The notes: a model not told the origin generated them from the letters alone. A stretch of 64,000 nucleotides of DNA from Dinoroseobacter sp049800775 (GCF_049800775.1 NZ_JBNAFR010000005.1:1-64000), one strand, 5' to 3'. Counted from the stretch's first letter, positions 49,397 to 59,300 are shown. Translations and numbers: made by a program.

Positions 49397-52300
49397 CTAT
49401 GCGACCAGTGTCTCCGCCTTGCGCAGATCCACCGAGACCAGCTGGCTGACCCCTTGTTCCCCCATAGTCACCCCGAACAGCCGGTCCATCCGCGCCATGG
49501 TCACCGCGTGGTGGGTGATGATCAGGAACCGGGTCTCCGTGCGACGGGTCATCTCGTCGAGCAGGTCGCAGAAACGGGTCACGTTCGCATCGTCAAGCGG
49601 CGCATCCACCTCGTCGAGCACGCAGATCGGGGCCGGGTTCGCGAGGAACACCGCAAAGATCAGCGCCAGCGCGGTGAGCGTCTGCTCGCCCCCTGACAGC
49701 AGGCTCAGGGTGCTCAGGCGCTTGCCTGGAGGCTGGCACATGATCTCGAGCCCGGCTTCGAGCGGGTCATCGGATTCAACCAGCACCAGCTTGGCCTCGC
49801 CGCCGCCAAAGAGATGGGTGAAGAGCATCGAGAAGTTCTCGTTCACCTGTTCGAACGCCGTCAGCAGCCGCTCGCGGCCCTCCTTGTTCAGGCTTGAGAT
49901 ACCGGTGCGCAGCTTGCCGATTGCGCCCTCCAGATCGCCTTTCTCGGTGGTCAGGGTCTGGTATTCCTCGTCCACGGCCTTGGCGTCTTCCTCGGCACGC
50001 AGGTTCACGGCCCCCATGGCATCACGCTGGCGCTTGAGGCGGTTGACCTCGGCCTCGATGGCCTCGGCGGCAGGCATACCGTCCGCATCGACCTTCAGCG
50101 TGTCGAGCAGCTGCTGGGGCGTAACCTCCAGCGCTTCCTGGATCCGCTCGGCGGCAAGCGCCACGGTCTCGGCAGCCGCCTCGGCGCGCGCCTCGGAGGC
50201 CGCCCGGGCCTCCCGTGCCTCGGACGCGGCGCGCTCGGCATCCCGCTCGGCCTGCTCGGCCTTGCGCGCGGCCCCCTCGGCGGTGCTGAGAGCGTCGGCG
50301 GCGGCGGCCTTGCGGGCCTCGGCGCGCGAGATCTCATGGGCCAGCGCATCACGCTTGGACGCAATCTCGCCGGGTGCGGCGGTCGCGGTCTTGAGCTCGG
50401 CGCGGTTCTGCGCAAGCCGCCCTTCGAGCTCGGTCTTATGGGCCTCCGCCGTCTCGAGCCGGTGCCGCCAGCCGCTGATCTGCTGGGTGATTTCCTGACT
50501 GCGCCGGGTGCGGGCCTCGCCCTCGCGGCGCAGCTCGTCATGGGCGGAGCGTTTGGCGAGCATGGTCATGCGCGCCGCATCCACCGTGACACGGATCGCC
50601 TCAACCTGGGCGCGCGCGGCCTCCAGGTCGCCGAGCCCGGCCTGGGCGGTCTGGGCCTCGGCCAGGGCCTTCCGCGCCTCCAGCACCTCGTCGCGGTAGC
50701 GCGCGACCGAGCCCGAGAGCGTTTCGAGCTTGCCCGCCATGATGTTCTTGTCCGCCTCGGCCCGGCTCAGGGCGCGGCTCGCATCCCCCAATGCCCGCTC
50801 GGCGCTTTTGCGCGCGTCCCGGGCGAGCCGGTCAGCTTCGGCAGCGGCGCGCAACTCGGCCTGCAACGCCTCGTGACTGGCCCGCGCGGTGGATGCCTGC
50901 GCCTCGGCCTTCTCGAGATCCGCCTTGAGCGCCGATAGCCGGTTGATCTGCTGCAGCCGGGCGGCGGCGGCCGAGGGCGCATCCTCGGCCCGGGCGGCCA
51001 ACCCGTCCCAGCGCCAGAGATCGCCTTCGCGCGACACAAGCCGCTGGCCGGGCCGCAAGGCGGCCTGCAACCGCGCACCATCGGCCCGGTCCACCAGCCC
51101 GACCTGCGCCATCCGACGCGCCAGAACACCCGGCACGGTCACATGGGACCCAAGCGGAGTGGCCCCTTCGGGCAGGGATGCGGCGCTGTCATAGCCCGGC
51201 AGCAAATGCCAGCCCGAGCGGTCCCCATCGACCTGAGGCGCTTTCAGATCATCGGCCAGCGCGGCCCCGAGTGCGGCTTCGAAGCCCGGCGCGGCGGTCA
51301 CCGCATCCAGCACCTGCCCACCCTCGGCCCGGTCGCGCGCCACAAGCTTTTCCAGCGCGCCGACCTCGGCCCGGAGGGCCGTCGCCTCGCCCTCGGCCTC
51401 GGAGCGGGCCGCGCGGGCATCCGCCTCCTGCCCCTGAACGTCGCTGCGCTTGGCCTCGGCCTCGGTGAGGGCGGCCTCGGCGGCCTCTGTCTCGGCCTGT
51501 GCGGCGGTCTGGGCCGTTCCGGCCTCGGCAAATCGCGCCTCGGCCTGGGTCAGACCGCTCTGCGCCTCGGACAGGGCGGTATCGGCCTTGGCCGCCTGTT
51601 CCTGCGCACGGGCCTCGGTCCGCGTTGCCTCCTGCAAGAGGCGCTGGGTCGATTGGTGCCGGGCCGCGAGCCGCGCCACATCCTCGGTCATCTCCGATTG
51701 GGTCGTCTCGCGGTCGGTCAGAACCTCGCCCGCCGCGCGCGCGGCCTCTGCCGCCTCGGCAAGCTTCTCGTCATGGCCCTCAGCGGCCTTGGCGATCTGG
51801 CCCTGCTCCCATTCGAGCTTGGCGATGGTCTCGCCCGCATCCTTGTTCAGCCCCTCTTCACGGGCGATGTCGGCCTCAAGAGTGGTGATCCGCCCGGTCA
51901 GGGTCTCGATCGCGTCGCGCGCCCGGGTTTCCTGATCGGCCAGCGTGTCGCGCTGCACATGGAGCCGCTGGACCACAGCGCCCGCGATCGCCTCTTCCTC
52001 GCGCAGGGGGGGCAAGGCCTCGTCCGCCTTCACCCGGGCCTGCGCCGCCTGCCGGGCGGCGGTTTCGGCCGCCCCCGCCTCTGTGGTGCGGGTGGTCAGT
52101 GCCTGCACCGCGACCAACCGGGCCTCATCAGCCTCACGCCAGCGCCGATAGAGCAGAAGCCCCTCGGCCTGCCGCAGCTGCGTGCCGATTTCACGGTAGC
52201 GGGCCGCCTGCTTGGCCTGCCGCGCGAGGGTCGAGAGCTGCGCGGCCAGCGCCTCCAACACGTCATCGACCCGGTCGAGATTGGCCTCGGCCCCCTTGAG

Positions 52301-52849
52301 TTTGAGCTCGGCCTCGTGACGCCGCTGGTAGAGCCCCGAGATCCCGGCAGCCTCTTCGAGGATCCGCCGCCGCGCCTTGGGCTTGGCATTGATCAGCTCC
52401 GAGATCTGGCCCTGCCGCACCAGCGCAGGGGAGTGCGCCCCGGTGGAGGCATCGGCAAAGAGCATCTGCACATCGCGCGCCCGCACATCCTTGCCGTTGG
52501 TCTTGTAGGCCGAGCCCACATCCCGGGTGATCCGGCGGATGATCTCCAGCTGGTCCGTGTCGTTGAACCCCGCCGGGGCGCGGCGGTCGGAATTGTCCAT
52601 GATCAACGCCACTTCGGCGAAGTTGCGGGCCGGGCGGCTGGCCGCCCCGGCAAAGATCACATCCTCCATGCCGCCACCCCGCATGGCGGTCGGCCTGTTC
52701 TCCCCCATCACCCAGCGCAACGCCTCGAGCAGGTTCGACTTGCCACATCCGTTCGGTCCGACCACGCCGGTCAGCCCGTCGCCGATGATCAGATCGGTCG
52801 GGTCCACGAAGCTCTTGAAGCCATTCAGGCGCAGTCGGTTGAACCGCAT
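49397..52849 (-). CDS. smc: Chromosome segregation protein SMC
   Basis: SMC is the ATPase of bacterial condensin. Walker A GPNGCGKS is at 31-38, with FKSFVDPTDLIIGDGLTGVVG just before; coiled coils fill about 170-500 and 660-1000 around the hinge (about 505-640, GATPLGSHVTVPG). The C-terminal head has signature LLSGGEQ (1050-1056) and Walker B ICVLDEVDAP (1075-1084). The 1150 residues are full length. ATG 52849 begins MRFNRLRLNGFKSF; the frame stays open far upstream, but that is antisense of the cbiM/cobW genes and riboswitch. Partners ScpA and ScpB are not in the window. Confidence 0.97.
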   Translation of the reverse strand: MRFNRLRLNGFKSFVDPTDLIIGDGLTGVVGPNGCGKSNLLEALRWVMGENRPTAMRGGGMEDVIFAGAASRPARNFAEVALIMDNSDRRAPAGFNDTDQLEIIRRITRDVGSAYKTNGKDVRARDVQMLFADASTGAHSPALVRQGQISELINAKPKARRRILEEAAGISGLYQRRHEAELKLKGAEANLDRVDDVLEALAAQLSTLARQAKQAARYREIGTQLRQAEGLLLYRRWREADEARLVAVQALTTRTTEAGAAETAARQAAQARVKADEALPPLREEEAIAGAVVQRLHVQRDTLADQETRARDAIETLTGRITTLEADIAREEGLNKDAGETIAKLEWEQGQIAKAAEGHDEKLAEAAEAARAAGEVLTDRETTQSEMTEDVARLAARHQSTQRLLQEATRTEARAQEQAAKADTALSEAQSGLTQAEARFAEAGTAQTAAQAETEAAEAALTEAEAKRSDVQGQEADARAARSEAEGEATALRAEVGALEKLVARDRAEGGQVLDAVTAAPGFEAALGAALADDLKAPQVDGDRSGWHLLPGYDSAASLPEGATPLGSHVTVPGVLARRMAQVGLVDRADGARLQAALRPGQRLVSREGDLWRWDGLAARAEDAPSAAAARLQQINRLSALKADLEKAEAQASTARASHEALQAELRAAAEADRLARDARKSAERALGDASRALSRAEADKNIMAGKLETLSGSVARYRDEVLEARKALAEAQTAQAGLGDLEAARAQVEAIRVTVDAARMTMLAKRSAHDELRREGEARTRRSQEITQQISGWRHRLETAEAHKTELEGRLAQNRAELKTATAAPGEIASKRDALAHEISRAEARKAAAADALSTAEGAARKAEQAERDAERAASEAREARAASEARAEAAAETVALAAERIQEALEVTPQQLLDTLKVDADGMPAAEAIEAEVNRLKRQRDAMGAVNLRAEEDAKAVDEEYQTLTTEKGDLEGAIGKLRTGISSLNKEGRERLLTAFEQVNENFSMLFTHLFGGGEAKLVLVESDDPLEAGLEIMCQPPGKRLSTLSLLSGGEQTLTALALIFAVFLANPAPICVLDEVDAPLDDANVTRFCDLLDEMTRRTETRFLIITHHAVTMARMDRLFGVTMGEQGVSQLVSVDLRKAETLVA

Positions 52850-53051
52850 CGGGGGTCTCCGGGCATGATTCTTCAACCTCCGAGGGTCACGGCCTGCGGC
52901 CCATGAGTCAATCCCGCCACCAAATATCGTCGTGGATAAGTCGAAATCCGCGATATATTGCGGTGACTTCAAGATAACCCGTGTCGCCTGCGGCACCTGC
53001 GCCCCAACTCGGATCTTGACGGCCCGCGGGTCCCGCGCGCACAAACGCCGG

Positions 53052-53248
53052 GCATGGTTCCCCGTGCCCGCGCCAAGCGCCCGGGGGATCAAATGGGAAT
53101 GTGGAACGGCCCGATCCAACCCGGAGGGCCCAAGCCTCAGCCGCCCCCGCGACTGTATGCGGAGAGGGATGCCGACACGCCACTGGAGCGCCATGCTCTG
53201 GGAAGGCCGGCATACCCATCGACCCGTGAGCCAGGAGACCAGCCATGC
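53052..53248 (+). promoter_or_regulatory. Cobalamin riboswitch
   Basis: The closing stem is GCATGG (53052-53057) with CCATGC (53243-53248). Between them are GGGAATGTGGAACGG at 53095-53109, the CCGCGACTGT core at 53147-53156, and the B12 box GCCAGGAGACC at 53230-53240. The order and spacing are those of an adenosylcobalamin-type riboswitch. It precedes the CbiM-like cobalt permease by 48 bases, so high B12 should reduce cobalt uptake and possibly cobW and cobN expression. Confidence 0.93.
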
Positions 53249-53263
53249 AGACCGCAACCCCCT

Positions 53264-53281
53264 CCTGTCGGGTGTGACAGG
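53264..53281 (+). promoter_or_regulatory. Expression-platform hairpin before the cobalt permease
   Basis: CCTGTC (53264-53269) pairs with GACAGG (53276-53281), just upstream of the GGAG ribosome site (53286-53289). CCTCC at 53261-53265 could alternatively pair with GGAG. There is no T-run, so the switch probably acts on translation. This is inference from the sequence. Confidence 0.5.
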
Positions 53282-53296
53282 GTATGGAGATACAAC

Positions 53297-53983
53297 ATGC
53301 ATATCGAACCCGGCGTCGTGAACGGCGCCAAACTTGTCCTGAGCTATGCCACCGCAGCCGGGGCCGTGGCCTATTCCGGCAAACTGATCTGGGACAGCCT
53401 CGTGGCGCGCGGCGCGCCTTCGCTGGTGGCCCGCAGCCTGCTGGCGACGCTGGCGGTTTTCGTCTTCTTCGAGCTTCTGCCCCATTTCGCCGTGGGCGTC
53501 TCGGAGGTGCATTTCATCCTCGGCACGACGCTTCTGCTGATCCTCGGGACGGCGCCTGCGGCCATCGGACTGGCGCTCGGTCTGCTGCTGCAAGGGGTGC
53601 TCTTTGCGCCCATCGACCTGCCACAATACGGGATGAACCTGACGACGCTGCTGGTGCCGCTCTTTGGCATTCACCTGATGGCAAAGCGGATCATCGCGCC
53701 GGATACGGCCTATGTGGACCTCAGCTACGCCCAGGCGCTGAAGCTGTCGGCGGCCTATCAGGGCGGCGTGGTCGCCTGGGTGGCGTTCTGGGCGATCTAT
53801 GGCTCGGGGGTCGGGGCCGAGAACCTGGCCGCCGTGGTCAGCTTTGGCGCGGCCTATATGCTGGTTCTGATCATCGAGCCGGTGGCCGATCTGGCGATCC
53901 TCTGGGCCGCCAAGACCCTGAACCGCTCTGGTCGCCAGAGCGCGCTGGTTACACCGCGGCTCTTCCACCCGCAGACGGCCTGA
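53297..53983 (+). CDS. CbiM-family cobalt transporter (energy-coupling factor S-component type)
   Basis: This 228-residue membrane protein begins MHIEPGVV, preserving the Met1-His2 metal site of CbiM/NikM. About six hydrophobic helices follow, with LPHFAVGVSEVHFILGTTLLLILGTAPAAIGLALGLLLQGVLF, including the histidines of the substrate site. No CbiN, CbiQ or CbiO is encoded nearby, so it either uses ECF partners encoded elsewhere or works alone, as stand-alone forms appear to do in this order. The riboswitch upstream strongly supports a cobalt role. Start fixed by the conserved N-terminus. Confidence 0.88.
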   Translation: MHIEPGVVNGAKLVLSYATAAGAVAYSGKLIWDSLVARGAPSLVARSLLATLAVFVFFELLPHFAVGVSEVHFILGTTLLLILGTAPAAIGLALGLLLQGVLFAPIDLPQYGMNLTTLLVPLFGIHLMAKRIIAPDTAYVDLSYAQALKLSAAYQGGVVAWVAFWAIYGSGVGAENLAAVVSFGAAYMLVLIIEPVADLAILWAAKTLNRSGRQSALVTPRLFHPQTA

Positions 53984-53990
53984 CAAACGC

Positions 53991-54054
53991 CGCTCTGGCC
54001 CACGCCGCATGACCCGGGCCATGCCACGCCCGGGTCGCGGCAAAGGGCCAGAGC
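53991..54054 (+). other. Nested double stem between cbiM and cobW
   Basis: A perfect outer stem GCTCTGGCCC (53991-54000) with GGGCCAGAGC (54045-54054) encloses a perfect inner stem GACCCGGGC (54011-54019) with GCCCGGGTC (54028-54036) and an 8-base loop. It fills the gap between the two genes with no T-run. It may set relative mRNA stability or partial termination between cbiM and cobW. Confidence 0.65.
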
Positions 54055-54115
54055 CCCGCGACCTTATCCCGGCCGGGCGATGCCCCGGTCGCGCATCCCC
54101 TGATCGGAGCCACCC

Positions 54116-55210
54116 ATGCCCGCCAAAATTCCTGCCACTGTCGTCACCGGCTTTCTCGGCGCCGGGAAAACCACGCTGATCCGCCATATGCTCGCCAATG
54201 CCGAGGGCAAGCGGATCGCCCTGATCATCAACGAGTTCGGCGATCTCGGCGTCGATGGGGATATCCTCAAGGGGTGCGGGGACGAGACCTGCACCGAGGA
54301 TGACATCATGGAGCTCAGCAATGGCTGCATCTGCTGCACCGTGGCCGATGACTTCATCCCGACCATGGAAGCCCTGCTGGCCCGCGACACGCCGCCCGAT
54401 CACATCGTGATCGAAACCTCGGGGCTCGCCCTGCCGCAACCGTTGGTCCGGGCGTTCAACTGGCCGGGGATCTCGACCAAGGTGACCGTGGATGGCGTGG
54501 TGACGGTGGTCGATGGCAAGGCGGTGACCGAGGGCCGTTTCGCCCATTCCGTCGACGCGGTGGATGCCCAGCGCAAGCTGGACGAGAATCTCGACCATGA
54601 GACCCCGCTCTCGGAGCTGTTCGAGGATCAGGTTGCCTGCGCCGACATGCTGGTGGTGAACAAGTCCGACCTGCTGAGCCCGGCAGAGGCCGAGGCCCTG
54701 ACCGGCCGGCTGAAATCCGAGGCCCGCGCCGGCGTGCAGGTGGTCAGCGCGACGCAAGGCGCGCTGCCGGTGGACGTCCTGCTGGGGCAGGGCATCGGGG
54801 CCGAGGCGGATCTGGACGCGCGCGGCGAGGTCCATCACCACCATCATCACGAGGACGATCATCACCACCATGATGACGACCATCCTCACGACCATGACCA
54901 TCACCACCATCATGATCACGACCATGATGCCTTCACCTCTTTCGTGGTGACCCTACCCGAGATCACCGACCCGGAGGGGTTCGCGGCCCATGTCACCCGG
55001 GTGATCGAGGATCACGATATCCTGCGCCTCAAGGGGTTCGCCGCCGTGGCCGGCAAGCCCATGCGCCTGACCCTGCAGGCCGTTGGCCCCCGGATCGACA
55101 CCTATTTCGACCGCCCGCTCGGCGCGTCGGAGCCGCGCGAGACCCGGCTGGTGGTGATCGGCCAGGCGGGGCTCGACCAGGCCGCCATCGACGCGGCCCT
55201 GCGTGCATGA
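54116..55210 (+). CDS. cobW: CobW family GTPase metallochaperone
   Basis: CobW delivers cobalt to the late cobaltochelatase CobNST. The P-loop GFLGAGKTT is at 12-20, the metal site CxCC at C71, C73, C74 in SNGCICCTV, and the Walker B-like IVIETSGLALP follows. A histidine/aspartate-rich stretch of about 35 residues (about 240-275) separates the GTPase from the C-terminal CobW_C domain. 364 residues. It is 132 bases after the CbiM gene and upstream of cobN, as in other aerobic-pathway alphaproteobacteria. Confidence 0.95.
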   Translation: MPAKIPATVVTGFLGAGKTTLIRHMLANAEGKRIALIINEFGDLGVDGDILKGCGDETCTEDDIMELSNGCICCTVADDFIPTMEALLARDTPPDHIVIETSGLALPQPLVRAFNWPGISTKVTVDGVVTVVDGKAVTEGRFAHSVDAVDAQRKLDENLDHETPLSELFEDQVACADMLVVNKSDLLSPAEAEALTGRLKSEARAGVQVVSATQGALPVDVLLGQGIGAEADLDARGEVHHHHHHEDDHHHHDDDHPHDHDHHHHHDHDHDAFTSFVVTLPEITDPEGFAAHVTRVIEDHDILRLKGFAAVAGKPMRLTLQAVGPRIDTYFDRPLGASEPRETRLVVIGQAGLDQAAIDAALRA

Positions 55211-55665
55211 CCGTCACTGTCCGACGCGCTGACCCGCTCGGCCCCGAGGCGCACGCGCTTCTCGGGGCCAGCGCGGCAATGATGGCGGACCGGTACCCGG
55301 CGGAGGTGAATTACAGCATGACCCCCGAGGATCTGGACGATCCGGCGATCCGCTTCGTGCTGGCCTTCGCGGACGACAAGGCGATCGGCTGCGCGGCGCT
55401 GGCCACCCGGGCAGGGTATGGCGAGATCAAGTCGATGTTCGTCGCCCCCGAGGCGCGCGGCCTCGGCGCGGGCGCGGCCCTGCTCCGCACGCTGGAGGGG
55501 TTTGCCCGCGAGGATGGGCTGCCCGCTTTGCGGCTCGAGACGGGACCGGACCTGACCTCGGCCTGCGCGCTCTACGAGCGTGAGGGATTCGCGACGCGCG
55601 GTCCCTTCGGCGATTATCTCGACGATCCCCTCAGCCGCTTCTACGAAAAACCGCTCGGGGCTTGA
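55207..55665 (+). CDS. GNAT family N-acetyltransferase
   Basis: This 152-residue enzyme has the GNAT core: IKSMFVAPEARGLGAGAALLRTLEGFAREDG (motif A, about 76-106, with R/Q-x-x-G-x-G/A pattern) and ALYEREGFATRGPFGDY near the end. The substrate is unknown; many relatives acetylate amino acids or small molecules. ATG 55207 overlaps the cobW stop by four bases, so it is co-transcribed with cobW. Its presence inside a B12 unit may be meaningful or simple hitchhiking. Confidence 0.85.
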   Translation: MTVTVRRADPLGPEAHALLGASAAMMADRYPAEVNYSMTPEDLDDPAIRFVLAFADDKAIGCAALATRAGYGEIKSMFVAPEARGLGAGAALLRTLEGFAREDGLPALRLETGPDLTSACALYEREGFATRGPFGDYLDDPLSRFYEKPLGA

Positions 55666-55822
55666 TCCCGCGCAACTTTCTGCGCGGTTTTTAGTCAGTT
55701 TCCCCCGGGTTTGCCCGCCGTCGCGGCGCAAAGCTGGATTTCATCCTCGCCTTTCCCTCCGCAACCGGTCATACTTTGGTCGAGGGGTATGGGTCCGTCT
55801 GCGGGCCCGGAGTTATGAACAT

Positions 55823-56305
55823 ATGCCACGCGAGATCCGGATTTACCGGTCCACCCCATTTGACCCTCTGGCGCAAACGCTGCTGATCCCGCCGAAATCG
55901 CGAACCCGCCCGGACATGTCCGATGTGACGGGGCCGAACGGCTATTTCTACCTCGCCGCACGGGACGAGGTCGGACTGGGCTGTATCGCCCTGCGCAACA
56001 TGGGCAGTTTCGGTCTGGTCAGCGCCTTTCGCTTCGTCGCCGCCGAGGCCCGCGGCAGCCTGCCGGATATCCTGATCGAGCAGGTCGAGACGCTCGCGCG
56101 CAGCCTGCGCCTGCGCGTGATCCGCGCCTGGGTGGATCGGATGCACCCGATCCAGGCCGAAGCCCTGCGCCGCAACCAGTATATCGCCAGTTCCGAAGAG
56201 CTGGGGAGCGATGAGTTGGTGCTCTATGAGCGGGAATTGCAGCGCGCGCCCCACCGGATGAGCGACCCGGTCCTGAAGGGTCCGCCGATTTTTCCCAAGC
56301 GCTAG
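55823..56305 (+). CDS. GNAT-like acetyltransferase, divergent
   Basis: This 160-residue protein has features of the GNAT fold, but motif A is weak: GCIALRNMGSFGLVSAFRFVAAEARGSLPDILIEQVETLARSLRLRVIRAWVDRMHPIQAEALRRNQY. The final part PVLKGPPIFPKR recalls a group of Rhodobacterales hypothetical proteins. ATG 55823 starts MPREIRIYR; frames open upstream to 55580 overlap the preceding gene and are not conserved. It lies 157 bases after the first GNAT gene and 69 before cobN. Confidence 0.65.
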   Translation: MPREIRIYRSTPFDPLAQTLLIPPKSRTRPDMSDVTGPNGYFYLAARDEVGLGCIALRNMGSFGLVSAFRFVAAEARGSLPDILIEQVETLARSLRLRVIRAWVDRMHPIQAEALRRNQYIASSEELGSDELVLYERELQRAPHRMSDPVLKGPPIFPKR

Positions 56306-56374
56306 CGCCCGCCATTGCCGGGCTGCGGCAGGCTTGATAGACCCGCCGCTGCACTTGGAGAAACGGGGCGCAAC

Positions 56375-59300
56375 ATGCATCTTCTGGCCGCGACACCCGG
56401 CAGCATCGATGACGGGCAGGAGCCTGTGGATCTGAGCCAGACGCCCGGCGATCTGGTCTTCATCTCCGCCGCCGATACGGAACTGGCCGCCCTGAGCGCG
56501 GCCCGCGCCGAGATGGCCGCGCCGCCCAGCCTGCGGTTGGCGAGCATGATGCATCTGCGCCACCCAATGTCCGTGGATCTCCATATCGATGACTGCGCGT
56601 CCCGGGCCCGACTGGTGATCGCGCGCGTTCTGGGCGGGCTGGGCTATTGGCGCTACGGGGCCGAGCAATACGCCGCCCGGGTCGCGGCGGCGGGCGGCCA
56701 CGTGATCCTGCTGCCCGGGGATGACAAGCCCGACGACGCCCTGCGAGAGCTGTCGACCCTGCGCGGGGCCGAGTATGACACGCTCTGGTCCTATCTGGTC
56801 GAGGGCGGGCCCGAGAATGCCGCGAATTTCCTTGCCTATGCGCAGCATCTGCTGGATCCCGAACGGCCCGAGCCGCCGGCGGCCGCCCCGCTCCTGCGGG
56901 CCGGGGTCTATTGGCCCGGTGCCGGGCTCAGCGATCTGGCGACCGTGCAGGCGCAGTGGCGCGCAGACGCGCCGGTTGTACCGCTTATCTTCTACCGCGC
57001 ACTGGTGCAGGGGGCCGGGCTGCACCCGATCAACCGGCTGGTCCGGGCACTGGCGCGCAAGGGGCTGAACCCGCTCCCGATCTTCGTGGCCTCCCTCAAG
57101 GATCCAGTCTCGGTCGCGACCCTTCAGGGGCTTTTTCGGCAAGCGCCGCCGGATGTGATCCTGAACTGTACGAGTTTTGCCGTGGGCACCCCGGACGGGG
57201 CAGGCAAGGCCGGCGCCAACCCGCTGACCATGGCAGAGACGCGCGAGGCGCCGGTGTTTCAGGTGGTCCTCGCGGGCAGCAGCGAAGCCGCCTGGGACGA
57301 GGGCACCACCGGCCTCTCGGCACGGGACATCGCCATGAACGTGGCCCTGCCCGAGGTGGATGGCCGCGTCCTGACCCGTGCGGTCAGCTTCAAGGGGGAG
57401 GCGTTTTACGATGACGCAACAGAATGCGCCATCGCCACCTATCAGGCCCAGGGCGACCGGATCGCATTCGTGGCGGATCTTGCGGCGAATTGGGCCACAC
57501 TCCGGCGCATGCCGGTGGGCGACCGGCGCACCGCACTGATCCTCGCGAACTACCCCAACAAGGACGGACGGCTCGCCAATGGCGTGGGGCTGGACACGCC
57601 CGAGGCCACCGCGCGGATGCTGACCGCGCTGGCCGCCGAAGGCTATGACGTGCGCGACGCGCCCCGGGACAGTGCCGCCCTGATGGCGGCAATCCGCAAA
57701 GGCCCGACCAACTGGCTGACCGACCGGGCCGAGCGAGAGGGCGGCGTGCATCTGCCGCTGGAGACCTATCTCGCCCATTACCGCGCCCTGCCCTTCGTCG
57801 TGCGGGACCAGATCGAGAGCCGCTGGGGCGCCCCGGAAGACGATCCCTTCTTCATTGTTCCGCAAATACTCAATTCCGACGCGGCCCCAAGCGGTGCCTT
57901 CGCCCTGTCGATCCTGAGCTATGGACATGTGGTGGTGGGGATCCAGCCCGCGCGGGGCTATAACATCGACCCGACCGAGACCTATCACGCGCCGGACCTC
58001 GTGCCGCCGCATAACTATCTCGCCTTCTATTTCTGGCTACGGCATGTCCACGGAGCACATGCGCTGGTGCATATGGGCAAGCATGGCAATCTCGAATGGT
58101 TGCCCGGGAAATCCATCGCCCTGTCCGAAACCTGCTTTCCCGAGGTAGTGTTCGGCCCCCTGCCCCATATTTATCCCTTCATCGTCAACGATCCCGGGGA
58201 AGGGACCCAGGCCAAGCGTCGCGCGCAGGCGGTGATCATCGATCATCTCACCCCGCCCCTGACCCGGGCCGAAACCTATGGGCCGCTGCGCGATCTCGAA
58301 GCGCTGGTGGATGAGTTCTACGAGGCCGCCGGCGTGGATCCGCGGCGGATCACCGAGTTGCGGCACGAGATCCTGTCCCTGACCTCGGTCACCGGGCTCG
58401 ACAAGGACGCGGGGTTCACCGGCGACGAGGAAGGCGATCTGGCCAAGCTCGACGCCTATCTTTGCGAGTTGAAAGAGGCGCAGATCCGCGACGGGTTGCA
58501 TGTCTTCGGCACCGCGCCCGAGGGCGATCTTGCGCGCGATCTTGCGATCGCGCTGACCCGCCTGCCCCGGGGCGACGGCCAGGAGGGCGACGCCTCGCTC
58601 CTGCGGGCGTTTGCTGCGGATCTGGCGCTTGGCTTCGACCCGCTTGATTGCGAGATGGCGGCCCCCTGGGCGGGGCCGCGTCCCGATCTTCTGGCAGGTC
58701 TTCTTTCTGATCCATGGCGCAGTCATGGCGACACGGTAGAACGGCTGGAGGCGCTGGCCGTGGCGTGTGTCGAGGGCGGCATGGCTGCACCCGGTCCGGC
58801 GAGCCGCGCGGTTCTCGAGGCGATTGCAGACCATGTCCTGCCGACCATTGCGGAATGCGGGCCGGCGGAGAAATCGGGCCTCCTCACAGCCCTGTCAGGG
58901 CGGTTCGTCGCCCCGGCGCCCTCCGGCGCGCCCACACGGGGGCGTATGGATGTCCTGCCCACGGGACGGAATTTCTTCAGTGTCGACAGTCGCGCGATCC
59001 CCACGCCCACTGCGTGGAAGCTGGGCTGGGCTTCGGCCAACCTGCTGATCGAGAAGCATTTGCAGGATCACGGGGATTGGCCCCGGTCCCTGCTGCTGAC
59101 GGCTTGGGGCACGGCGAATATGCGCACGGGCGGGGATGACATCGCCCAGTGCCTCGCCCTGATGGGGGTGAAGCCGCAATGGGACAGTGCCAATCGCCGG
59201 GTCACCGGGTTCGAGGTGCTGCCCCTGTCCGTGCTGGGGCGTCCGCGTGTGGATGTGACCCTGCGCGTCTCGGGGTTTTTCCGCGATGCCTTTCCGCAGC

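Noticed and set aside
49397..54925. The smc reading frame stays open for another 2 kb upstream of its start.
   Set aside because: The extension is antisense to the riboswitch, the CbiM gene and cobW, and its histidine/valine-methionine repeats are the antisense of the CobW His tract. MRFNRLRLNGFKSF is the known SMC N-terminus.
54834..54935. Repetitive CATCAC/GACCAT codons in cobW, and similar in cbiX (40310-40430), resembling a tandem repeat or CRISPR-like array.
   Set aside because: Both are in-frame His/Asp-rich coding segments with no spacers or regular repeat unit.
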